Assembly: GCF_001742225.1 (NCBI RefSeq)
Contig: NZ_CP017075.1
Coordinates: forward strand, 3,254,001 to 3,318,000
Direction of reading: 5' to 3'
DNA length: 64,000 nt
From: Novosphingobium resinovorum
GTDB lineage: Bacteria > Pseudomonadota > Alphaproteobacteria > Sphingomonadales > Sphingomonadaceae
The stretch's first letter is position 1. Each line of letters starts with the position of its first letter. Both the position numbers and the translations under genes were made by a program. The notes beneath the pieces were generated by a model. It did no database searches. It saw only the letters and a program-made list of their open reading frames with translations, and was not told the origin of the DNA. Of this stretch, positions 1 through 8,282 are shown in pieces.

Positions 1-245
1 CGCCGGGTCCGGTGCCGCGCGAACGCCTGATCGAATTCGTCGAGGACCGTCCCGGCCACGACGCCCGCTACGCCATCGACGCGAGCAAGCTGGAGAGCGA
101 ACTCGGCTGGCAGGCGCAGGAAACCTTCGAGACCGGGATCAGCCGCACCGTCCGGTGGTACATCGATAACGAATGGTGGTGGCGCCCGCTGCGCGCCCGG
201 TACGAAGGCGAGCGCCTCGGGCTGATGCAGGAGGTCGCCGCGTGA
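1..245 (+). CDS. rfbB: dTDP-glucose 4,6-dehydratase, C-terminal end (partial)
   Basis: This is the last ~80 codons of a gene that begins before the window. The frame is open from the first bases to a TGA at 243-245. The tail reads like the end of RfbB: a [14 protein letters not shown] block followed by [12 protein letters not shown], the usual C-terminal signature. RfbB is a cytoplasmic NAD-dependent SDR that converts dTDP-glucose to dTDP-4-keto-6-deoxyglucose, the second step to dTDP-L-rhamnose. Its stop overlaps the GTG start of rfbD (GTGA), and rfbA follows, so the three are one operon. Only the C-terminus is visible, so the identification rests on that signature and the neighbours. Confidence 0.9.
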   Translation, partial: PGPVPRERLIEFVEDRPGHDARYAIDASKLESELGWQAQETFETGISRTVRWYIDNEWWWRPLRARYEGERLGLMQEVAA

Positions 246-1162
246 GACTGGCGGTCACCGGCACCGGAGGGCAGGTCGTGCGCGCGCTCATGGAGCGGGG
301 CGCGGCGTTCGGGGTCGAGGTCCTGCCGGTCGGACGTCCGGTGCTGGATCTGCTCAGGCCCGAGAGCGTACGCGATGCGCTGGCCGCCGTGCGCCCCGAC
401 GCCATCGTCTCCGCCGCCGCCTACACCGCCGTCGATGCGGCCGAGACCGATCGCCGCAAGGCGCAGGCGGTCAACGAGCACGGGGCGGAGGCGATCGCGC
501 TTGCCGCGCGCGATCTCGGCGTGCCGCTGGTGCATTTGTCCACCGACTACGTCTTCGCCGCCGATGCGGGGGGGCCGCACACAGAGGATGCGCCGACCGA
601 TCCGGCCGGGGTCTACGGCGCCACCAAGCTCGCAGGCGAGCGCGCGGTGCTGGCCGCACATGGCGCCGACAGCGCGGTCTTGCGCACGGCCTGGGTCTAC
701 AGCCCGTTCGGCGGCAACTTCGTCAAGACCATGCTGAGACTGGCACGAGAGCGGGAGGAGGTCAGCGTCGTCGCCGACCAGTTCGGCAACCCGACCAGCG
801 CACTCGACATCGCCGAGGGTGTGATCGCGGTCGCGCGCAACCTGCTGGCGGACCCCGATCCGTGCCTGCGCGGCGTGTTCCACCTGACCGGGCAGGGCGA
901 CGCCTCATGGGCGCAGCTTGCCGAGGCGGTGTTCGACCTCTCGCACGAAATGGGCGGGCCATGGGCACAGGTCCGCGCCATCCCGACCAGCGCCTATCCC
1001 ACCGTGGCGCGTCGCCCGGCGGACTCCCGCCTCGACTGCGCGCGCATCGCGGCGGTGCACGGCCTCACCTTGCCGCCGTGGCGGACCTCCCTGCGCCCTA
1101 TCGTGCAGCGGCTGGTCGCCCGGCATCACTCCCTTAATCAGTTCGCAGGAGCCTGCTCATGA
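242..1162 (+). CDS. rfbD: dTDP-4-dehydrorhamnose reductase
   Basis: The product (306 aa) is an extended SDR that reduces dTDP-4-keto-L-rhamnose to dTDP-L-rhamnose with NAD(P)H. A dinucleotide-binding start ([12 protein letters not shown]) is followed by the family blocks [30 protein letters not shown] (catalytic Tyr/Lys) and [19 protein letters not shown] chose GTG at 242 because it overlaps the rfbB stop as GTGA and places the Rossmann Gly motif at the N-terminus; a longer reading from 173 would run inside rfbB. The 3' end overlaps rfbA by ATGA. The product supplies rhamnose for surface polysaccharide. The usual rfbC epimerase is not between these genes and probably lies upstream of the window. 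Confidence 0.93.
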   Translation: MRLAVTGTGGQVVRALMERGAAFGVEVLPVGRPVLDLLRPESVRDALAAVRPDAIVSAAAYTAVDAAETDRRKAQAVNEHGAEAIALAARDLGVPLVHLSTDYVFAADAGGPHTEDAPTDPAGVYGATKLAGERAVLAAHGADSAVLRTAWVYSPFGGNFVKTMLRLAREREEVSVVADQFGNPTSALDIAEGVIAVARNLLADPDPCLRGVFHLTGQGDASWAQLAEAVFDLSHEMGGPWAQVRAIPTSAYPTVARRPADSRLDCARIAAVHGLTLPPWRTSLRPIVQRLVARHHSLNQFAGACS

Positions 1163-2094
1163 AAGGCATCATTCTCGCCGGGGGCAGCGGAACGCGCCTC
1201 TATCCGATGACGCTGTCGACCTCGAAGCAGCTCATGCCGGTCTACGACAAGCCGATGATCTACTACCCGTTGAGCACGCTGATGCTGGCGGGCATCCGGC
1301 AGATCCTGATCATCTCCACCCCGCGCGACCTGCCCGCCTTCCGCGAACTGCTGGGCGATGGGTCGCAATGGGGACTGGAACTGGAATACGCGGTCCAGCC
1401 GCGCCCTGACGGGCTGGCGCAGGCTTACGTGATCGGTGCGGATTTCGTGGGCGGGCAGCCCTCGGCGCTGATCCTGGGCGACAACATCTTCCACGGCCAT
1501 GGCCTGCCCGACCTCCTCGCCCGCGCCGGCGAGCGCCAGCGCGGGGCGAGCGTCTTCGCCTATCATGTGCAGGACCCCGAGCGTTACGGCGTGGTCGAGT
1601 TCGACAACCGGGCGCGCGCCGTCTCGATCGAGGAGAAGCCCAGCCTGCCGCGTTCCAACTGGGCGGTGACCGGGCTCTACTTCTACGATGCGCAAGTGGT
1701 GGACATCGCCGCCAACCTCGCACCCTCGCCGCGCGGCGAACTGGAGATCACCGACGTCAACCGCGCCTATCTGGAACGCGGCCAGCTGTCGGTGGAGATG
1801 ATGGGGCGCGGCTACGCCTGGCTTGATACCGGGACGCCCGACAGCCTGATGGACGCAGCTGAATTCGTGCGCATCCTCGAAAAGCGGCAGAGCACCAAGA
1901 TCGCCAGCCCCGAGGAAGTCGCCTATCGCCGGGGCTTCATCAGCGAAGCGGGACTGGAGCGGGCGATCTCGCGGCTCGGCAAGTCGGACTATGCGCGCTA
2001 TCTGCGCCACGTGCTGGAGCAGGGCGGGGTTACGCCGGACACCGCGCTGCCGGGCGCGCGGCTGGAAATGGACCCGCATCCTTCGGTGCAGTAA
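1159..2094 (+). CDS. rfbA: glucose-1-phosphate thymidylyltransferase
   Basis: The product (311 aa) joins dTTP and glucose-1-phosphate to make dTDP-glucose, the first step of dTDP-rhamnose synthesis. The nucleotidyltransferase signature [18 protein letters not shown] opens the protein, followed by [18 protein letters not shown], the [12 protein letters not shown] metal-binding block and [21 protein letters not shown]. The length is slightly above the ~290 of enterobacterial RfbA because of a C-terminal tail. The ATG overlaps the rfbD stop (ATGA), a coupling used repeatedly in this window. A GC-rich hairpin follows the gene. Confidence 0.96.
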   Translation: MKGIILAGGSGTRLYPMTLSTSKQLMPVYDKPMIYYPLSTLMLAGIRQILIISTPRDLPAFRELLGDGSQWGLELEYAVQPRPDGLAQAYVIGADFVGGQPSALILGDNIFHGHGLPDLLARAGERQRGASVFAYHVQDPERYGVVEFDNRARAVSIEEKPSLPRSNWAVTGLYFYDAQVVDIAANLAPSPRGELEITDVNRAYLERGQLSVEMMGRGYAWLDTGTPDSLMDAAEFVRILEKRQSTKIASPEEVAYRRGFISEAGLERAISRLGKSDYARYLRHVLEQGGVTPDTALPGARLEMDPHPSVQ

Positions 2095-2117
2095 GCGTCG
2101 GGCGGTCATTACTCTCC

Positions 2118-2138
2118 CCCCGCTCAGGCTGAGCGGGG
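2118..2138 (+). terminator. hairpin after rfbA
   Basis: A 9-bp stem CCCCGCTCA / TGAGCGGGG with a 3-nt loop lies 24 bases after the rfbA stop. There is no T tract, so it is either a weak or Rho-assisted terminator or another intergenic palindrome. Its CTCAGGCTGAG core resembles the repeat family seen at 17125, 36053 and 53490. Confidence 0.4.
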
Positions 2139-2175
2139 TGGCGGAGGGGCGCTTCGTCTAATTGAAACACTCCTG

Positions 2176-2260
2176 GTCATCCCCGCGAAGGCGGGGACCC
2201 ATTTGATGCCGGTGCAACACGAAATGTCAGGAGATGGGTTCCCGCCTTCCCGGGAATGAC
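2176..2260. repeat. 85-bp palindromic repeat, family A copy 1
   Basis: Two inverted arms (GTCATCCCCGCGAAGGCGGG at the left, the mirror GGGTTCCCGCCTTCCCGGG..GAC at the right) enclose a short variable centre. Exactly the same 85-bp unit recurs at 12431, 27864 and 46750, and a split version at 52159-52568. It has the layout of a REPIN (paired REP sequences). It fills most of the space between rfbA and the converging GH43 gene. Confidence 0.85.
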
Positions 2261-2295
2261 CGTCGTAGAGTTTGCGATGATCGCGCGCCCAGGAA

Positions 2296-3546
2296 TTACG
2301 TGCGCGGCGTGAAGTCCGGCACCAGATGGCCCTTCTCGTCCATGCGCGCCGGCACGATGCCGGGCTTTTCGCGGAACGGCGCCTCGTCGTCGTTGCCGAA
2401 GATGGTGCACCACCAGCGGCCTTCCTTGTCCTTGAAGATGTTGCCGCCGCCGCCGCACGGCACGCTCTCGTAGCGGTCGCGGTACGGGCCGAAAGGCGTG
2501 TCCGAGGTCGCCAGCGCGAAGGAATAGCGGTTGGGGTGGAAGCGGTCGACGGCGCCGAGGTAGTATTTGCCGTCATGCTTGAACATCGTCGCGCCCTCGA
2601 AGCCGATGTCCTTGAAGCCGCGGTGAACGCACTTCTTGTTGTGGTGCAGCGGGTCGGGGTCAGGGGTTTCCAGCGTGATCGGCGTCCACTCGCCGTCGTA
2701 GCCGGACAGGTCGGGCTTCAGGCGCACCATCTCGAAGGCGCCGCCGTACGTCAGGTAGACCGCGCCGTCGTCGTCACCGAACAGGGTGGCGTCGATGCCG
2801 TTGCGCAGCGGCTTGTCGGGCGAGAAGGCGTGGACGTAGGGGCCGGTCGCCTTGCCGGAGGTGCTGCGCAGGATCGCGATGCCGGAACGGCTGATCGAAT
2901 GGCAGATGTAGTAGTTGCCGTTGATGTAGTGGATCTCCGGCGCCCAGATCGCGCGGAAGTAGTCGCCCTTGCGCACGGTCCACTGCTTTTCCCAGCCGCC
3001 GTCCTTCTCGATGCTCCAGACGAGGCCGAGGTAGTCCCACTGCTCGAGGTCGGCCGAGCGCCAGAGTTCGACGCCGTCGTTGGCCTTCCAGATGTCGTCG
3101 CCGGTGGAGCCGGTCATGTAGTAGAAGCCGTCACCGCCGAGGCATACGATGGTGTCGCGCAAGTGGACGTGGATCAGCGGCTTCACCGGCGGGATCAGGC
3201 CCTGCGTGACGACGCGGCCGGAGTCGGAATCGTTCCACGGCAGCGCGTTCTTCGGCGGCGCGCCGGGGCCTTTGAAGCGCACGCCCTTGCGGTCCACCGC
3301 CGCCTCGCTGGTGACCCAGCCGCCGCGCTCGGTTTCGGGAGTGACCGGAAGGCCGGGACCGCTGCGCGTGGCGACGTCGTAGTAGCCGGGCGGGGGAGGC
3401 GCGATCGGACGGCCGTTGTCGTCCTCGACCGGGAAGGGTGTGCGCTTCAAAGGCTCGGCGGCAAGGCCGAGCGAGGGGCGCGTGCCCAGCAGCGCGAGGC
3501 TGCCGGCAACCACCGCGCGGCGGCTCAGTTCGAAGCCCTTGGTCAC
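2296..3546 (-). CDS. exported glycoside hydrolase family 43 protein
   Basis: The protein (416 aa) is a predicted five-bladed beta-propeller glycosidase acting on arabinose- or xylose-containing polysaccharide. It begins with a Tat-like signal (MTKGFELSRRAVVAGSLALLG) and so is exported. GH43 landmarks are visible: HLRDTIVCLGGDGFYYMTGS for the first blade and catalytic Asp region, WAPEIHYINGNYYICHS, GIDATLFGDDDGAVYLTYGG for the central Asp, and FEGATMFKHDGKYYLGAVD for the acid Glu. Substrate cannot be read from sequence; arabinofuranosidase and beta-xylosidase are both possible. An AGCGCT palindrome (3564-3577) lies 18 bases upstream, the same operator type as in front of the GH43 gene at 33253, so both probably answer to one LacI regulator. 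Confidence 0.85.
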   Translation of the reverse strand: MTKGFELSRRAVVAGSLALLGTRPSLGLAAEPLKRTPFPVEDDNGRPIAPPPPGYYDVATRSGPGLPVTPETERGGWVTSEAAVDRKGVRFKGPGAPPKNALPWNDSDSGRVVTQGLIPPVKPLIHVHLRDTIVCLGGDGFYYMTGSTGDDIWKANDGVELWRSADLEQWDYLGLVWSIEKDGGWEKQWTVRKGDYFRAIWAPEIHYINGNYYICHSISRSGIAILRSTSGKATGPYVHAFSPDKPLRNGIDATLFGDDDGAVYLTYGGAFEMVRLKPDLSGYDGEWTPITLETPDPDPLHHNKKCVHRGFKDIGFEGATMFKHDGKYYLGAVDRFHPNRYSFALATSDTPFGPYRDRYESVPCGGGGNIFKDKEGRWWCTIFGNDDEAPFREKPGIVPARMDEKGHLVPDFTPRT

Positions 3547-3563
3547 GTCATCTCTCCCGGTTT

Positions 3564-3577
3564 GGATAGCGCTATCA
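3564..3577. promoter_or_regulatory. LacI-type operator in front of GH43 (TAGCGCTA class)
   Basis: GGATAGCGCTATCA contains a perfect 12-bp palindrome GATAGCGCTATC and lies immediately upstream of the GH43 start. It matches the site at 34931-34944 (TGCTAGCGCTATCA), which sits between another GH43 gene and a LacI gene. Sites of this class are known for xylose-responsive LacI regulators in Caulobacter; assignment to the local regulator is inference. Confidence 0.65.
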
Positions 3578-3588
3578 ATTTTGGACCG

Positions 3589-3626
3589 AAAAAATCCCGG
3601 CCCTCGCGGTTAAGCGGGGGCCGGGA
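3589..3626 (-). terminator. intrinsic terminator after the TonB-dependent receptor
   Basis: Read on the minus strand, the 3' flank of the receptor gene has a stem CCCGGCCC / GGGCCGGG with a short loop followed by six T residues (A run at 3589-3594 on the plus strand). It starts 8 bases past the stop and separates the receptor from the GH43 promoter. Confidence 0.75.
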
Positions 3627-3633
3627 CAGGTCG

Positions 3634-6489
3634 TCAGTACTTGAAGCGGACGCCGAAGTAGAACTGGCGGCCGAAGCTGTGGTTGAGGACGACGCGGTCG
3701 GCATCGCCGATGTACATGTCCTTGACCTCGTTCGTCAGGTTGTTGCCCTCGATGGTGAGGGTGATCTTGTCGGTCAGGTTGACGCCGATCGAGGCATCGA
3801 CGTTGATTGCGCTGTTGACGCCTTCCTGCGTGCTCTGATCGCGCGCGCCGCCGCCGAACGCTTCGACGTAGCCCGAACGGTAGGACACCGAGCCGCGCAG
3901 GGAGAGCAGCTTGTCCTCGTAGAACAGGGTGCCGTTGGCGGTGTGCTTGGACAGGTTGGTCAGCGGGCCGACCACGGTGCCGATGCCGCCGGGGCCGGGG
4001 TACTTGAGGTCCGCCTTGACGTAAGTGTAGTTCGCCAGGATGCCGAGGTTGCTGAGGAAGCCCGGCAGGAAGTCCAGCTGGTGCTGGTAGTTCAGCTCGA
4101 AGCCCTTGAGCTTGCCGCCGTCGCCGTTGATCGTGCGGCGCACGGTCACCGGCACGTTTGCGGGCAGGCCCTGGTCGGTCGCGAGGTTGAGCGGGAAGCC
4201 CAGCTGGTCGAACGGCACCAGCGTCGAGATCTGCGTGCCCGAAAGCGAGCCGATATCCTTCTGGAACAGGCTGATGCCCAGCAGCGAGCCCGGTGCGAAG
4301 TACCACTCGGCCGAGAAGTCGAGGTTGAACGCCTCGGTCGGGTTCAGGTAGGGGTTGCCCTGGTTGAAGACCTGGTTCGCCTGCTGCAGGATCAGGTTGC
4401 CGCCGGGCGACAGCGCGCCGAGGCCCGGACGGGTGATCACCTGCGCGGCGCCGAAGCGCAGCAGGAAGTCGGGGGTGATCTCTGCCACGAGGTTCATCGA
4501 GGGCAGCCAGTTCTCGTAGCTGCGCTTGACGGTGATCGGGGTGGCGACGCCGCTGGAGAGACCATACCCGAACGAGGTCTGGCCGGTCTTCACGTAGCGC
4601 ACGCCCGCATCGCCCCGGAACATGATGCCGCCGATCTCGCGCTCGAAATCGATCTGGAACCACGCCGCCTTGTCGACTTCCTTGATCGAGCCGGTGTTGC
4701 TGGCCGCCGTCGCGTTGGGGTTCGTACCCGCCACGTCACGTCCGTTGACGCGGAAGTCCACGTCGCGGCCGTTGATGTTGGTCACGCAGTTGCAATAGAT
4801 ATTGAGCGTATCGACGAAGCCCTGCAGGTCGGGGATCACGTAGCCCGAATAGTTCGGATCGCCGGTCTTGCCGTTTAACGGCTTGGTCAGCGCCGCGACC
4901 TGCGCGGGCGTCAGCGTGCCAGAGGAGGTTTCGGCGACGAAGCGGCGGCTCTCGAAAGTCTCGTAACGGAAGCGGCGGTATTCGCCGCCGAACGACAGCT
5001 TGAAGCCGTCGGCCACGTCCCACTCCGCGCCCAGCTTGGTCGAGAGGTAGTCGTTGGTGACCTCGTTCCTGCGGATGCGGATGTCCGAGGTGCCGTTGGT
5101 GAACGACCAGCTGGCCGGATCGCTGGGATCGAAGCCCCAGTTGATGGTCGGCGCGCGGCTGTTGTCGCGGTAGTCCCACGAGAACCCGTCCGAGTTGGCG
5201 CGGTCGAGGACCACGGTGGTCTGCTCGGGGCTGTCGAACTTGGACTTGGAGTAGCCCGCATAGCCGTTGAGGCGGAAGGTATCGCTCAGTTCCTGCTTCA
5301 CCACGGTGTTGTACTGGTAGAAGGTGGTGCTGAAGCGGTCGTGGCGCGATTCGATGCGCATGTCGACGTCGTCGAACACGCCGTAGACCAGCGAGTTGTT
5401 GTCATCGACCACGCCGTCGCGGATGATGGTCTGCGACTTGCCCGAAGCGCCCGAGCGGCTGAACGAGAGCGCCTCGATGTAGTTTTCCCAGCGCTGCGTC
5501 TTGGACTTCGCATAGAGCCCCTCGACGACGATTTCGGTGCGATCCGAGGGCTTCCACTGGACGGCGCCGGTGAGGCCCAGGCGCTTGATGTCGTTCTTCC
5601 AGCTGTCGTAGCGGGGAATGCGCGGGTGATAGATCAGGTCGCCCCAGTTCGAACCGTCGGCGGCGGGGGCCTGATTGATCTGGGCGGCGGTGTATCCGGG
5701 CAGGGTGGAGGCCGCGTTGAAGCCGCCGTTCACGCCCGCCGGGCTCCAGCGCACGGTCGAGTGGCCTTCCTCCTCGATGGTGCGGGTGGAGTACGCGGCC
5801 GAGGCGAGGACGCCGAACGTGCCCGAATCGTTCTGCCAGCTGACGAGGCCCGCAAGGCGCGGGTCCCAGGCCTTCGACAGATCGTTGTAGCCTGCGCGGG
5901 CGGACCCGGCGACGACGAAGTTGTCCTTGAAGTCCAGCGGGCGGGCGGCCTGCAGGTCCACCGTGGCGCCGAGCGAGCCTTCCTCGACCGAGGCCGAGGC
6001 GGTCTTGCGCACGGTCAGCGAGTTGAACAGTTCCGAGGCGAAGATGTTGAAGTCGAAGCCGCGGCCGCGGTTGACGCCGCCGCCTGCGTCCGAACCGCCG
6101 GTGGTCGCCACGGCTTCCATGCCGTTGATGCGCACGCGGGTATATTCGGGGCCAAGGCCGCGCACCGAGATCGCGCGGCCCTCACCGCCTTCGCGGCTGA
6201 TAGCGACGCCGGGAATGCGCTGGAGCGATTCCGCCAGGTTGTTGTCGGGGAACTTGGCGACGTCCTCGGCCTTGATCACGTCCACTGCGGCGGTGGACTG
6301 GCGCTTTTCCGCCTGCGCGGTCTGCACCGAGTTGCGGAAGCCGGTTACGATGATGTCGGCGGGCGTCGCGCCGTCGATCTCGGAGGTCTGCGCGTCCTGC
6401 GCATAGGCCGGCGAGATGCAGGCGACGGCCAGAACGGTCGCGGACGCACCGCGCACCAGGCGACGACGAAGAATTGCGGAACTGCGCAC
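3634..6489 (-). CDS. TonB-dependent receptor (Xanthomonas/Caulobacter type)
   Basis: This 951-aa outer-membrane beta-barrel would import carbohydrate oligomers using TonB-ExbBD energy. After a signal peptide ending AYAQDAQ comes DIIVTGF, then a plug domain with DVIKAEDVAKFPDNNLAESL, IPGVAISREGGEGRAISVRG and ELFNSLTVRKTASASVEEG, all typical of the TIGR01782-type receptors. The barrel ends in FGVRFKY with a terminal aromatic residue. The substrate is not readable. An ACCGGT operator 89 bases upstream is the exact reverse complement of the one in front of the receptor at 23774, placing both in one regulon, most likely for pectin oligomers. A terminator follows the gene. Confidence 0.93.
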   Translation of the reverse strand: MRSSAILRRRLVRGASATVLAVACISPAYAQDAQTSEIDGATPADIIVTGFRNSVQTAQAEKRQSTAAVDVIKAEDVAKFPDNNLAESLQRIPGVAISREGGEGRAISVRGLGPEYTRVRINGMEAVATTGGSDAGGGVNRGRGFDFNIFASELFNSLTVRKTASASVEEGSLGATVDLQAARPLDFKDNFVVAGSARAGYNDLSKAWDPRLAGLVSWQNDSGTFGVLASAAYSTRTIEEEGHSTVRWSPAGVNGGFNAASTLPGYTAAQINQAPAADGSNWGDLIYHPRIPRYDSWKNDIKRLGLTGAVQWKPSDRTEIVVEGLYAKSKTQRWENYIEALSFSRSGASGKSQTIIRDGVVDDNNSLVYGVFDDVDMRIESRHDRFSTTFYQYNTVVKQELSDTFRLNGYAGYSKSKFDSPEQTTVVLDRANSDGFSWDYRDNSRAPTINWGFDPSDPASWSFTNGTSDIRIRRNEVTNDYLSTKLGAEWDVADGFKLSFGGEYRRFRYETFESRRFVAETSSGTLTPAQVAALTKPLNGKTGDPNYSGYVIPDLQGFVDTLNIYCNCVTNINGRDVDFRVNGRDVAGTNPNATAASNTGSIKEVDKAAWFQIDFEREIGGIMFRGDAGVRYVKTGQTSFGYGLSSGVATPITVKRSYENWLPSMNLVAEITPDFLLRFGAAQVITRPGLGALSPGGNLILQQANQVFNQGNPYLNPTEAFNLDFSAEWYFAPGSLLGISLFQKDIGSLSGTQISTLVPFDQLGFPLNLATDQGLPANVPVTVRRTINGDGGKLKGFELNYQHQLDFLPGFLSNLGILANYTYVKADLKYPGPGGIGTVVGPLTNLSKHTANGTLFYEDKLLSLRGSVSYRSGYVEAFGGGARDQSTQEGVNSAINVDASIGVNLTDKITLTIEGNNLTNEVKDMYIGDADRVVLNHSFGRQFYFGVRFKY

Positions 6490-6577
6490 CCTGATTTCCT
6501 CCCCATTTGTAGACCGGCGACGCGGGACTTTCCCGTCCTCGCCTTGACCGGCCCAGCCTCCCTTTTATGGTCGAGCT

Positions 6578-6591
6578 TGATACCGGTGTCA
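6578..6591. promoter_or_regulatory. ACCGGT operator, site 1 (receptor)
   Basis: TGATACCGGTGTCA lies 89 bases upstream of the receptor start, between it and the forward MFS gene. It is the exact reverse complement of the site at 23725-23738, upstream of the second receptor. Five other sites share the ACCGGT core in front of uronate genes and of a LacI gene at 16038, the likely cognate regulator. Confidence 0.75.
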
Positions 6592-6661
6592 GAGACTACG
6601 AACAACACGCAGATTGATACGCCCGGCGCTTCATTGCTTCGTGCGCGAAAAGGGGCTTGAT

Positions 6662-6680
6662 CGATGCAGTCGGTGCATCG
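6662..6680. promoter_or_regulatory. CGATGCA inverted repeat
   Basis: A perfect inverted repeat CGATGCA-N5-TGCATCG. Just before it the 10-mer TGATCGATGC is shared with the LysR-type site near 11198. It may be a LysR operator for the downstream MFS gene, but the distance to that start (about 250 bases) makes this tentative. Confidence 0.35.
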
Positions 6681-6725
6681 GTTTGGGGAAGAAAGCGGGA
6701 TTGTCGAATGCCGAACCTCCGTCCC

Positions 6726-6800
6726 GTCATTGCGAGCGTAGCGAAGCAATCCAGGGCAATTCCACCCCGCACTGGATTGCTTCGCTACGCTCGCAATGAC
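6726..6800. repeat. 29-bp perfect inverted repeat
   Basis: Arms of 29 bp (6726-6754 and 6772-6800, beginning GTCATTGCGAGCGTAGCGAA) are perfect reverse complements around a 17-bp spacer. It resembles a REP-type element of a different family from the others in the window. It lies in the 446-bp gene-free stretch between the receptor (starts 6489) and the MFS gene (starts 6936), which otherwise holds only the operator-like palindromes. Confidence 0.8.
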
Positions 6801-6813
6801 GAAGCGACGGCGA

Positions 6814-6834
6814 CGATGCGCAGCGCACATCGAT
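6814..6834. promoter_or_regulatory. possible LysR-type site upstream of MFS gene
   Basis: CGATGCGCAGCGCACATCGAT is an imperfect dyad (CGATGCGC / GCACATCG, 7 of 8 positions) about 100 bases before the MFS start. It shares CGATG and ATCGAT words with the dyad between the LysR gene and kdgD (11182-11205). Common control by the LysR protein is inference. Confidence 0.35.
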
Positions 6835-6935
6835 CAAGCTGCACAGCGGCATGGATGGAGTGGACGCCGCGCGCGTAAGTCTGAAGGCACGGAAAAAGCC
6901 GCAAACCAGTGCGGCGGATGTGGGGCGATGGAGAG

Positions 6936-8282
6936 ATGGATTTGTCAGGTTCGATAGAAGCGGCCACCCCGACGGGTACGCGCCCGACGAAGGTGCGTTT
7001 TCTCATCATCGCGCTGATCTTCGTCATCACCTCGCTGAACTACGCGGACCGTTCGACCTTCTCGATCGCGGGGGCTTCGGCCTCGGCGGAGCTGGGGCTC
7101 GATGCGGTGCAGACCGGGTTCATCCTCTCCGCCTTCGCCTGGGCCTATTCGCTGGCGCAGATCCCCGGCGGCGCGCTGCTCGACCGGTTCGGGACGCGGC
7201 CGATCTACATCGCCGCGATCGGGACATGGTCGTTCTTCACGGTGCTGCAGGGCTTCGCGGGCTTCATCCTCGGCGCGACGGTGGTGACGCAGCTGTTCCT
7301 GCTGCGCTTCCTCGTGGGTCTGTGCGAGGCGCCCTCGTTCCCCGGCAATGCGCGCATCGTCGCCGCATGGTTCCCGGCGCGGGAACGCGGGACGGCCTCG
7401 GCGATCTTCAATTCGGCGCAGTATTTCTCGCTGGTGGCCTTCGCGCCGCTGATGGGCTGGGTGGTCCATGAATTCGGCTGGCGCGCGGTGTTCTTCGTGA
7501 TGGGCGCGCTGGGCCTGATGGCGATGTGCGCCTTCGCCGCCTTCATCCGCGAGCCGACCCGCCACAAGTGGGCCAACGCCGCCGAAATCGAACTGATCCG
7601 CGAAGGCGGCGGCCTGGTCGAACCGGAAGGCCGCAAGGACAAGGCCGCCGAGCCGACCTTCACCTGGAGCAACGTGCGCCAGCTGTTGACCAGCCGCATG
7701 ATGATCGGCGTCTACCTCGGCCAGTACTGCATCAACGTGCTGACCTATTTCTTCGTGACGTGGTTCCCGATCTATCTGGTCAAGGATCGCGGCTTCAACA
7801 TCATGGAGGCCGGGTTCGTCGCCGCGCTGCCCGCGCTGTGCGGCTTCGTCGGCGGCGTGGCGGGCGGCGTGATGTCGGACATGCTGCTGGCGCGCACCGG
7901 CTCGATCACGATGGCGCGCAAGGCGCCGCTGCTGGCGGGGATGCTGCTGGCCAGCCTCATCATGGTCGCCGCCAAAGTGGAAAGCCAGGTCGGCGTGGTG
8001 CTGCTGATGTCGGTCGCGTTCTTCGGCAAGGGCGTCGCCTCGCTCGGCTGGGCGGTGATGTCCGACGTGGCGCCGCGCAAGCTGGCGGGGCTGGCGGGCG
8101 GCGTGTTCAACACCTTCGGCAATGCCGCCGGGATCGTCACGCCCATCGTCGTGGGCATCCTCGTCGCGCAGGCGGGATCGTTCGACACCGCGCTCGTCTT
8201 CGTCGGCGCGCATTGCCTCTTGACCATCGTTGCCTATTTCGTCGTCGTGCAGAAGCTCGAGCGACTGGAGCTTGCCGCATGA
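6936..8282 (+). CDS. MFS sugar-acid transporter, GudP/ExuT-like
   Basis: This is a 12-helix inner-membrane permease of the anion:cation symporter family. The first helix reads RFLIIALIFVITSLNYADRSTFSIAG, the signature of glucarate/galactarate/hexuronate permeases, and LVGLCEAPSFPGNARIVAAWF matches the conserved helix 4-5 region. The predicted role is uptake of an aldarate or hexuronate with protons. Start codon choice is uncertain: GTG 6909, ATG 6918 and ATG 6936 are in frame; I use 6936 because the residues before it look atypical and GGAG-like bases precede it closely. The stop overlaps the next gene by ATGA, so the permease and the unknown exported enzyme are co-translated. Confidence 0.85.
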   Translation: MDLSGSIEAATPTGTRPTKVRFLIIALIFVITSLNYADRSTFSIAGASASAELGLDAVQTGFILSAFAWAYSLAQIPGGALLDRFGTRPIYIAAIGTWSFFTVLQGFAGFILGATVVTQLFLLRFLVGLCEAPSFPGNARIVAAWFPARERGTASAIFNSAQYFSLVAFAPLMGWVVHEFGWRAVFFVMGALGLMAMCAFAAFIREPTRHKWANAAEIELIREGGGLVEPEGRKDKAAEPTFTWSNVRQLLTSRMMIGVYLGQYCINVLTYFFVTWFPIYLVKDRGFNIMEAGFVAALPALCGFVGGVAGGVMSDMLLARTGSITMARKAPLLAGMLLASLIMVAAKVESQVGVVLLMSVAFFGKGVASLGWAVMSDVAPRKLAGLAGGVFNTFGNAAGIVTPIVVGILVAQAGSFDTALVFVGAHCLLTIVAYFVVVQKLERLELAA

